Shown here: positions 1-9,400 of the stretch, piece after piece
Layout of the letters: each line of letters begins with the position of its first letter
Numbering within the stretch: the stretch's first letter is position 1
NCBI RefSeq assembly: GCF_030345075.1
Contig: NZ_CP128361.1
Span: 1,984,001 to 2,048,000 of the forward strand
DNA length: 64,000 nucleotides
Reading direction: 5' to 3'
From: Solwaraspora sp. WMMA2065
GTDB taxonomy: Bacteria; Actinomycetota; Actinomycetes; Mycobacteriales; Micromonosporaceae
Program-made: the position numbers and the translations under genes
Notes under the pieces: generated by a model
Seen by the model: only the letters and a program-made list of their open reading frames with translations
Databases searched by the model: none
Told to the model about the DNA's origin: nothing

Positions 1-3000
1 GGGGACGGCCTGCGCGACGGCGTCCATCATGTGCTGTACGACGGTCGTCGCCGGCACCACCGGCCACCGGTCCTCCGGGTTCGGCCAGTCGTCCGGCTGC
101 ACGAAGAAGCAGTGGTCGAGCAGGTACGGCATGGTCTGCACGGAGACCCGCAACGTGGTCCGGGCGATCTCGGTGCGGGGCGGCGGGACGGCCTTCGGCG
201 TCGGCGCCGCCGTGGTCGGCCCGACTACGGCCGGTACGGTGACCGGCCGGACGTCAGCTGGCGGTGCGGCGACCGGCCGGGCCGGCGCGGCCGGGGACAC
301 CGGAGCCGGGCTGGCGGGTCGAGTGGCGGCGTCCAGCACGGTCACCGCGCCGTCCGCGGTGTCCCGCAGCAGCGCGGCGAGCTCGGCGGCGGCCTTGGAC
401 CGGCCGGCGAGCCGGTGCAACGCGGTGAGCGGCCCGGCCGACTGCTCGGATTCTGCCGACGATTCGGCGTGAGCCGGCGGCCGGGGCCCAGCCGGTGGCC
501 GGGGTGCAGCAGGCGGTCGGGGCTCAGCCGGCGGTGCGGATGTGTCCTGCGCCGCCGCGGCAGCCGACGGTTGGGCCTCGGCGACCGGCGTACCGGACGG
601 CCGGTGTGACGACAGGTCGGCCAGGCCGAGCAAAGTGTCGGCACCCGGCCCGAGGCGCACCAACGGGCCACCCAGGTCCAGCTGGATCTTCGGCCCCCGG
701 CGCGGTGGTGCCGCCGGGGCAGCCGGTGCCGGCGCGGCCGGCGCGGCCGCAGCGGGTGATCGCAGCGCCCGCAGGCCCGGTGCCGCGCCCTCCACCCACA
801 GCGCGGTGGCCACCCGGCGCAACTGGTCGAGACCGGTACGGTGACCCACGTTGACCGGCATGGCGAGATGATCCCGCCCGCGCAGGTTGTCGCTGACCAA
901 CGACGCCAACTGTCCCGCGCCGACCTGTAGGAAGACCCGGAACCCGGCGTCGTACATCGCGGCGGTCAACTGCCGGAACCAGACCGGCTCCATCATGTGC
1001 CGGACGAAGATCTGGTTGACCTGCTGCTCGTCGGTGGGGAACGGCGCCGCCAGGGTCGCCGACCAGACCGGCACCGTGGTCGGATGCACCCGCCAGGACT
1101 GCAGGGCGACCCCGATCGACCTCAGTCCGTCGGCGAACGCCGGAGTGTGGAAGGCCGACCGGAACGGCAGCTTCTGGCACAGCACGTTGCGCCGACGTAG
1201 CTCGTCGACCAAGCGGTCGACCTGCTCCTCCGGGCCGTTGACCACCGACTGCGCGGGCGCGTTGTCGTGGGACAGGACCACTCCCGGATAGCCGCCGAGC
1301 GCCGGCGTCACCTGGTCGGCACCGGCACCGACGGCGGCGAAGACATAGCCGGACACCGCCACCGAGTCGGCGTCGAACAACTTGAGGAAACCGTCCATGT
1401 CGGTGGTGCTGACCTGCCCGCTCACCGCCGCAGCGGACCACTCACCGATGCTGTGCCCGGCGACCGCGTCCGGCCGGATGCCGATCCGGCCGAGCACCTC
1501 GTCGAGGAACTTGCCCACTTCGATCAGACCGGCACCGTGCCGGCCCAGATCGGCGGCGGACCACTCCCGGTCCACCAGCCCGAAGTGCGCGGCCAGGTCC
1601 CTGGTACGCGGCGTGAACTCGGCCTCCAGCCCGGGGAACACGAACGCCAGCTTCCCGCCGGCGGTCAGCAGCGGGGCCGTGGTGAACCAGATGTCCCGGG
1701 CACCCCGCCAGGGCTCCCCCCGACTCACCGCGCGGCGGGCGGTGGCCAGCCGCTTGTCGGTCGGATCCACCACCCCGATCCGGCACGGCGGCGCGGCGTG
1801 CGCATGCGGGCCGTCGGCGAACGCGGTGCCCTCGCGCCGTACCAGCGAATCGTCGCGGTCCAGCAGCGCGGCGAGACCGGCCGGGTCGTCGGCAGCCAGC
1901 CACAGCACCTGGTCCGGTTCCTCGACCTCGACGCTGGCCGAGCGGGCCGACTGCCCGGCCGCGCCGTTCGGCACGGCAGCCCAGGCGGACGGAGCGGAGG
2001 GCGGCTGTTCGATGATCACGTGGGCGTTGATCCCACCGAAGCCGAACGCGTTAACCCCGGCCCGGCGTGGTCCGTCGCTCTCCCACGGCTGGGCGGCGGC
2101 GATCGGCGCGAACCGGGTCGCGGCCATCTCCTCGCGGGGCTGCCCGCAGTGCAGGGTGGGTGGCAGAACGCCCCGGTGCACGGCGAGGGTCGCCTTGATC
2201 AGGCCGGCGATCCCGGCCGCCGGCATGGTGTGCCCGATCATCGACTTGACCGAGCCGATCACCGGCCGTGGGCCGCCCTGGTAAGCGCCGAACACCTCGG
2301 CGACAGTGACCAGTTCGGCGGCGTCCCCGGTCGGCGTGCCGGTGCCGTGCGCCTCCAGCAGGCCGAGCGCGTCCGGCGCCGTCGGATCCAGCCCGGCGGA
2401 CTGCCAGGCCCGCCGGATGGCCAGCGACTGTCCGCTGCTCGCCGGGTTGAACATGCTCGCCGAGCGGCCGTCGCTGGACACGCCGCTGCCGCTGATCACC
2501 GCGTACACCCGGTCACCGGCGTCCAGCGCGTCGGCCAGGCGCTTCAACACCACGATCCCGGTGCCCTCGCCGATCAGCAGACCGTCCGCCGACGAGTCGA
2601 ACGGACGGATCTCACCCTGCCGGGACAGCGCCCGGAGCTGGCTGAACACCGACCAGAAGCTGATGTCGTGTACGTGGTGCACACCGCCGGCGAGCACCGC
2701 GTCCAACCGGCCGGCCCGCAGTTCGGTCATGCCCTGGTCGACCGCGATCAGCGACGAGGCACACGCGGCGTCGATGGTGTACGACGGACCCCGCAGGTTC
2801 AACCGGTTCGCCACCCGGGAAGCGGCGAGGTTGGGCACCAATCCGATCGTGCCCTCGGGCTGCTGCGGCCCGAGCCGTTCATCGAACTTGCGCCGGACCC
2901 GGTCGAGGCTCTCCGGCGGCAACTCCGGGATGAGCTCCTTGAGGATGCCGATGACCTGGCTGGACATCCGGACCCGCTGGGCGTAGCGGGCCTGGGCCGG

Positions 3001-3402
3001 ACTCAGGATTCCGCCCCGGCCGAGCAGGACGCCGATCCGGTCCCGGTCCGGCAGCCGGTCCTGGCCACCGGCGTCGTCGATGGCGGCGGCCGCCACCTGC
3101 AGCGTGATCAACTGGTCGGGTTCGATGTCACCGATCGAGGTCGGCATGATGCCGAAACGCAGCGGCTCGAAGCTCGCGTGGTCGTCGACGAACCCACCAC
3201 GCCGGCAGTACATCCGATCGGGGCGGTGCGCCTCGTCGGGGTCGTAGAACTCCTCGTCCCAGCGGTGCGCCGGCACGTCGGTGATGGCGTCGACGCCGTC
3301 GACCAGGTTGCGCCAGTAGGCGTCCAGGTCGGGAGCTCCGGGCATCAACGCCGCCATGCCGACGATGGCGATCGTCTGGTGCGGGTCAGTCAGGTCCGAC
3401 AT
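1..3402 (-). CDS. PUFA/secondary-lipid-type polyketide synthase, KS-AT-DH..., 3' end outside window
   Basis: An open frame of 1134 codons runs from ATG at 3402 to the window edge without a stop. The KS domain (about residues 10-450) has the active-site Cys at residue 214 in DAACASS and the first catalytic His at about 352 in EAHGTGT, and ends with GFGGINAH. The AT domain (about 520-830) has GHSIGE with Ser 651 and an AFHTPAF His motif. A Pro/Ala-rich linker follows. From about residue 1085 a hot-dog dehydratase-like start is visible (PYLLDHCFF, His 1097), cut by the edge. The start lies 5 nt after the stop of the upstream synthase gene with GGTGA before it, so the two are one operon. By domain order this should be the condensing and dehydrating partner of that protein, but the product is unknown. 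The large plus-strand frames opposite it are shadows. Confidence 0.9.
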   Translation of the reverse strand, partial: MSDLTDPHQTIAIVGMAALMPGAPDLDAYWRNLVDGVDAITDVPAHRWDEEFYDPDEAHRPDRMYCRRGGFVDDHASFEPLRFGIMPTSIGDIEPDQLITLQVAAAAIDDAGGQDRLPDRDRIGVLLGRGGILSPAQARYAQRVRMSSQVIGILKELIPELPPESLDRVRRKFDERLGPQQPEGTIGLVPNLAASRVANRLNLRGPSYTIDAACASSLIAVDQGMTELRAGRLDAVLAGGVHHVHDISFWSVFSQLRALSRQGEIRPFDSSADGLLIGEGTGIVVLKRLADALDAGDRVYAVISGSGVSSDGRSASMFNPASSGQSLAIRRAWQSAGLDPTAPDALGLLEAHGTGTPTGDAAELVTVAEVFGAYQGGPRPVIGSVKSMIGHTMPAAGIAGLIKATLAVHRGVLPPTLHCGQPREEMAATRFAPIAAAQPWESDGPRRAGVNAFGFGGINAHVIIEQPPSAPSAWAAVPNGAAGQSARSASVEVEEPDQVLWLAADDPAGLAALLDRDDSLVRREGTAFADGPHAHAAPPCRIGVVDPTDKRLATARRAVSRGEPWRGARDIWFTTAPLLTAGGKLAFVFPGLEAEFTPRTRDLAAHFGLVDREWSAADLGRHGAGLIEVGKFLDEVLGRIGIRPDAVAGHSIGEWSAAAVSGQVSTTDMDGFLKLFDADSVAVSGYVFAAVGAGADQVTPALGGYPGVVLSHDNAPAQSVVNGPEEQVDRLVDELRRRNVLCQKLPFRSAFHTPAFADGLRSIGVALQSWRVHPTTVPVWSATLAAPFPTDEQQVNQIFVRHMMEPVWFRQLTAAMYDAGFRVFLQVGAGQLASLVSDNLRGRDHLAMPVNVGHRTGLDQLRRVATALWVEGAAPGLRALRSPAAAAPAAPAPAAPAAPPRRGPKIQLDLGGPLVRLGPGADTLLGLADLSSHRPSGTPVAEAQPSAAAAAQDTSAPPAEPRPPAAPRPPAGPRPPAHAESSAESEQSAGPLTALHRLAGRSKAAAELAALLRDTADGAVTVLDAATRPASPAPVSPAAPARPVAAPPADVRPVTVPAVVGPTTAAPTPKAVPPPRTEIARTTLRVSVQTMPYLLDHCFFVQPDDWPNPEDRWPVVPATTVVQHMMDAVAQAVP

Positions 3403-3407
3403 CTGGT

Positions 3408-6400
3408 TCACCATCCCGAGGCGGTGTAGACCACCGAGGTGACCGCCGGGTCGCCCCAGGCCAGCTCGCGTAGCAGGCTCAGCGCGCCCTCCTCGGGATC
3501 GATCAGGTCGATGCCCCGGCGGGCGTACTCCCGGCTCAGTTCCGCGCTGACCATCCCGCCGTGCACCGAGCCTGGCGCCCACGGCCCCCAGTGCACGGTC
3601 ACGCAGCGCACCCCGGTGCCGGCCGCCCAGCGGCCACCGATCCGGTCGAGCGCGTCGTTGGCGGCGGCGTAGTCGCTCTGACCCCGGTTGCCGTACGCGG
3701 CCGCGATGCTGCCGAACAGCACCACGAAGCGTGGATCGGCGCCGTCGCGCAGCGCGTCGAGCACCGTCACCGCACCCTGCACCTTTGTCTGGAACACCCG
3801 GTCGAAAGACGCCGGATCCTTCTCCGCGATCAGCTTGTCCTCGATCCGGCCGGCCGCGTAGACCAGACCGTCGATCCGGCCGTGCTCGCCGTGGATCTCC
3901 TTGAGCAGTTGCCGGGTGGCGTCGGCGTCGGTGACGTCGAGGCTGTGGTAGCGCACCTGGCTGCCGAGTTCCCGCAGCTCCTCCAGGGTCGCGCGAACCT
4001 CGCGTGCGGCCAGGATCGCGGTGGCCGTACGGTCGATCTCCGCCGGTGCGCGCATCCCCTGGGCGACCAGGGCGGCCCGCAACGCCGGCTTGTCCACCGC
4101 GGCGGCCAGCGCCGGGGACTCCGCCTCCTGCGACAGTGGGGTACGGCCGACCAGCTCGATGCGGCATCGGCTGGCGGCGGCCAGGGTACGGGCGAACCAT
4201 GGGGTGATGCCCCGGGCACCACCGACGAGCACCACGACCGAGTCCTGGTCCAGACCGATCGCCTGGGTCTCCGCGACGCCGTCACCGGCCGGTCCGGCAC
4301 CGCCCGCAGCGAGCGGGCCGAGATCGACCGCGGCCAAGTCGACGGTCTGCCGGCCGGTCGCCGACCAGGTGACGATCGGGGTCTGTCCGCCACTGAGCAG
4401 TTCGGTGACCAGGCCGGTGGCAAGCTGATTGTGGTCGGCGCCTGCCGGTACCTCCAGATAGGTCACCGAGACCTGCGGGTACTCGCGTTGGATGGTCCGG
4501 AACAGGCCGGCGAATCCGTCGGTACGCGCACCGGCGGTGCCGGCGGCGATCAGCCACCGCACACCCGCCGCAAGGGCCTGCTTGATGAACGGGAAGATGC
4601 CGGGCAGCAGCGGTCCGCCGCTGTCACTCAGCCCGTCCAGGATGATCACGCCGTCGTAGCCGGCCGTCTGGTCCGACTCACCGGAGTGGATCGAGCCGGT
4701 GGCGCCTGCCGCGCCGTGCTGGGCGAGCTGCTCGGCCAGCGGTGCCAGGGCGGGCGACCCGCCGGTGATCAGGAACCGGGCACCGGCGAGCGCCTCCGGC
4801 GCGACGACCGCGCCGGTGGCGGGAACCGGCCGGGCGACGAGTCGACGTGGGGCCGTACCGTTGTCCGGGCCGGACCCAGCCCGCTGCGCCGCAGGAGCCG
4901 CGGGCGCCGCCTCGGGTGTCTGATCAGCCGCCATCTTCTCGGCCAACCACGCCACCATCGTGCGCACCGTCCGCGCCCGAACCAGCTCCTCCAACTCCGA
5001 CTCGTCACCATCCACCGACAACCGCAACCGGGTCGCCACCTCACCAGCAACCTCAGCCCGCTTGATCGAATCGATACTCAGATCCGCCTCAAGATCCAGA
5101 TCCAACTCGATCAGATCCACCGGATACCCGGTCCGCTCACTCAACACCTCCAGGATCGCCTCCTGGAACTGCGCCACCCCCACCGATCCGGCAGCCGGAG
5201 ACGACACCGACGCCGCAGACACCGACGCGGACGCCGCAGACGCCGTGACGGCAGGCACCGGGCTCGGTGCGGTCACCGACGCGGCCGGTTCGGCAGTCGC
5301 GGGTACGGCCGCCATCTTCTCGGCCAACCACGCCACCATCGTGCGCACCGTCCGCGCCCGAACCAGCTCCTCCAACTCCGACTCGTCACCATCCACCGAC
5401 AACCGCAACCGGGTCGCCACCTCACCAGCAACCTCAGCCCGCTTAATCGAATCGATACTCAGATCCGCCTCAAGATCCAGATCCAACTCGATCAGATCCA
5501 CCGGATACCCGGTCCGCTCACTCAACACCTCCAGGATCGCCTCCTGGAACTGCGCCACCCCCACCGATCCGGCAGCCGGGGACGACGCGGGCACAGCAAA
5601 CGTCGCAGCAGCAGGCGCGGACGCCGCGGTCGCCGTGACGGCAGGCACCGGGCTCGGTGCGGTCACCGACGCGGCCGGTTCGGCAGTCGCGGGTACGGCC
5701 GCCATCTTCTCGGCCAACCACGCCACCATCGTGCGCACCGTCCGCGCCCGAACCAACTCCTCCAACTCCGACTCGTCACCATCCACCGACAACCGCAACC
5801 GGGTCGCCACCTCACCAGCAACCTCAGCCCGCTTGATCGAATCGATACTCAGATCCGCCTCAAGATCCAGATCCAACTCGATCAGATCCACCGGATACCC
5901 GGTCCGCTCACTCAACACCTCCAGGATCGCCTCCTGGAACTGCGCCACCCCCACCGACGCCGCCGGCCGCACCGCGACCGTCGCGGTCACCTTCGCCTTC
6001 GGCGCAGGCTCCGTCGGGGCCGTCACCGGCGCGGTGACGGCTTCGCGGACCGCCGGCTCCGCTGGCGCGTACTCGCGCACCACCGGGGTGGACTGGACAG
6101 CGGGTGCCGCCGGAGCAGCCTGTAGGGCGGGTGCCGCAGGAGCCGTCGTCTCGGCAGGCGACGCCGGGATGGCCGCAACGTCGGTCGCCGGGGGCGTGCT
6201 GGTCGGCACGACCACCTCGGGGTAGCTACTCGGCGCGGCGATCGCCGGCTGGGCCATCATCGACGGGTACGCCGCGGCCTCGGCCCACCCGTTGCCGGCT
6301 GGCGGCCGCTCCCCGAAGTACGCCAGCATCACGTCCCGCTGAGAGGCGATCAGTTCCCGGCTCGTCCGTAGGAATTCGCTGATCAGTTCGTCGCGCCCGT

Positions 6401-9400
6401 CCCGGTAGCCTGCTGTGGGCACGTGCCGGGCACCGGCAGACGTAAGAGGGCTGATCCCGTTGCCGTTGCCATGTCCGTTGCCGTTGCCGGACACATGCGC
6501 GACCCCGTTGCCGTTACCGGACACATGCGCCACGTCGTTGCCGGGATCGTTTCCGGACACGTTGCCGAGACCACGACCGTTTCCGGCCTCGGTGGATGCA
6601 CTCATCGACAGCTCCTTGATTTGTCGGGGAGGCGTCATGCCGCCGGGCAGCGGCCGGCCATGCTGGTCGCGAACCAGCTGACCGTCGACCGTCCAGACCG
6701 GACGGGGAGACGGCGGAGCGGGTGCGATCTCGGCGACTCGCCGGCCGCGGTAGAGCCAGTCGGTCTGCACCGGAACCCCGGCGCAGGCCAGTTCGGCGAC
6801 GGCGCAGAGAAAACCACGCAGTCCGTCCGCCCGCCGACCGTCGCAGGCGACCGCCACGTGCGGGCGCTCACCCAGGACGGCGTCGACCAGGCGGGTGAGT
6901 ACCTGGCCAGGGCCGGCTTCGACGAAGACGCGGGCCCCGGCGGCGTACATCGCTTCGATCTGGTCGACGAACCGCACCGGGGCACCGATCTGCGCGGCGA
7001 GTTCGTCGCGGATCTGGTCCGCACCACCCGGGTAGGGCTGGGCGGTCCTGTTCGACCAGACGGGAACGGTGGGTGCGGCCACCGGATGCCCGTCGAGGGT
7101 GGATCTGAAGGCGGTGACCCCGTCGGCGACCACCGGGCTGTGGAAGGCACAGGCCACCGCGATCGGCCGGGCGGACAGACCCTTCTCCTTGAGTACGGAC
7201 ACCGCGCGTCGCACCGCCGGGGTAGGGCCGGAGATCACCACCTGCTGCGGGCCGTTGTGGTTGGCGAGCACCACCTCACCGGCCAGCCCGGCGCCGGACA
7301 GCACCTCACCGATCTGCTCGGCGGTGGCCGCCACCGCGGCCATCGTGCCGGGATCGGCGCCGGCGGCCGCCAGGATGGCGTCGGCGCGCTCGCGGCTCAG
7401 CTCGAGCAGTGTCCGGTCCTCGAAGGCACCGGCGACGCACAGCGCCACCAGTTCGCCGTAGCTGTGCCCGCCGGCCAGGTCCGGCCGAACGTTCAGCCGA
7501 CCGAGCAGGTGATGCACGGCGAGCCCACCGATGCCGAGCACCGGCTGGGCGATCCGGGTGTCCCGGACCCGGTCCTGTTGACCCCGGTCGTACTCGGGGT
7601 CGAACGCGGCCGGGGGGAAGAGCGGTTCGACGTAGTCGCGGCCGATGTCCAGGAACCGCCGCAGCTCGGGAAAGCTGACGAACAGGTCGGCCAGTGCGCC
7701 CGGGCGCTGGCTGCCCTGGCCCGGGAAGAGGAAGGCGACCTTGCCGCCCGCGCCCGGTGGCTCAGCCGGCTGGAACAGCCCGCGCGCCGGATCGTGCTCA
7801 CCGGCGATCGCCCGGTGCAGCAGTCCGGCCAGGTCGTCGAGGTCGCTGGCGACGATGGCGACCTGCACCGGGCCGGACCGGTTCTCAGCCTGGCGGGACT
7901 GGGCCGCGGCGAGGTCACGCAACCGCCAACGTCGGCCCAGCGCGTCGCGGGTGTCGATGGTGCCCAGCAGCGCCCGCATCGCCTGGTGCGAGCCGGCCCG
8001 GTCGCCGGCCCGGAAGCAGAACAGCTCGGCCGGCCACTCGTCGCGGGCGTGTCGCGGTTCGGGTGCGTCGGCGTAGGCGCTGAGCACCGCGTGGAAGTTG
8101 GTGCCACCGAACCCGAAGGCGCTGACCCCGGCGACGCGTTCGCTGGCCGGTGCCGCCCACGGCCGTGCCGAGGTCTCGAAGGCGAACGGGCTCCGGTCGG
8201 GGTGCCAGGCCGGGTTGGGTCGGGTCACGTGCAGGGTCGGTGGCCGGACCCCGGTGTACAGCGCGAGGGTCGCCTTGATCAGACCGGCCAGACCGGCGAC
8301 GCACTTGGTGTGCCCGATCTGCGACTTGACCGACCCGAGAGTGCAGCTGCCGGGCGTGGCACCCGCCTCGCTGAACACCGTGGTCAGCGTCTCCAGCTCG
8401 GTACGGTCGCCGACCACCGTGCCGGTGCCGTGTGCTTCGATCAGGCCGACCTGCGCCGGCGACACCCCGGCCTGCCGGTACGCGCGGTCCAGGGCCCGCC
8501 GCTGGCCGGCTGCCCGGGGCGCGGTCAGGCCCAGGGCCCGTCCGTCGCTGGACCCGCCGAGCCCTTTGATCACCGCGTAGACGCGGTCACCGTCGCGCTG
8601 CGCGTCGGACAGTCGCTTGAGCACGACGGCGGCGACGCCCTCGCCGAGCGCGATGCCGTCACCGGCGCTGTCGAACGAACGGCACCGCCCGGTCGGAGAC
8701 AGCGCGTGCGCCGAGGTGAACATGAGGTAGTCGTTGATGCCGTTGTGCAGGTCGGCGCCACCGCAGATCATCAGGTCGCTGCCGCCGCTGGCGAGTTCCT
8801 TGCAGGCGGCGTCCATGGCCGCCAGCGACGAGGCGCAGGCCGCGTCGACGGTGTAGTTGGGGCCGCCCAGGTCGAGCCGGTTGGCGACCCGACCGGCGAT
8901 GACGTTGGCCAGGATGCCGGGGAACGAGTCCTCGGTGACGGTCGGCAGTTGCTCGTCCAGCTCTCCGGGAACCTCCGGCAGGTAGGCCGGCAGCATGGTC
9001 CGCAGCGTCTGCGCGTGCCCCATGTCGCTGCCGGCCTCGGCTCCGAAGATCACCCCGGTGCGGGAGTGGTCCACCCCGTCGCGGCCCGGCGTGTAGCCGG
9101 CGTCGACGAGGGCCCGCTGGGAGACCTCCAGGGCCAGCAGCTGGGTGGGGTCGATGCTGGCCAGGGCGGACGGTGGAATCCCGTACCCGATGGCGTCGAA
9201 CGGCACCTCGGCGAGGAACCCGCCCCACTTCGAGACGCTGTACCGGCCGGTCTGACCGGGACCGACCTCGGGCGCGTAGTAGATGTCCGGGTTCCACCGG
9301 TGCGGTGGCACCTCGGTGACGGCATCGGCGCCGTCCAGCACGGTACGCCAGAACGCGGCGAGGTCCGGCGATTTCGGCAGCATGCAGGCCATGCCGACGA

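Noticed and set aside
1267-3429. 720-codon plus-strand frame opposite the partial synthase gene
   Set aside because: Arg/Gly/Pro/His-rich shadow of the KS-AT gene; the minus strand has clear catalytic motifs.
3561-6125. Plus-strand frame with three repeated protein blocks
   Set aside because: The repeats are only the reverse of the three ACP copies.
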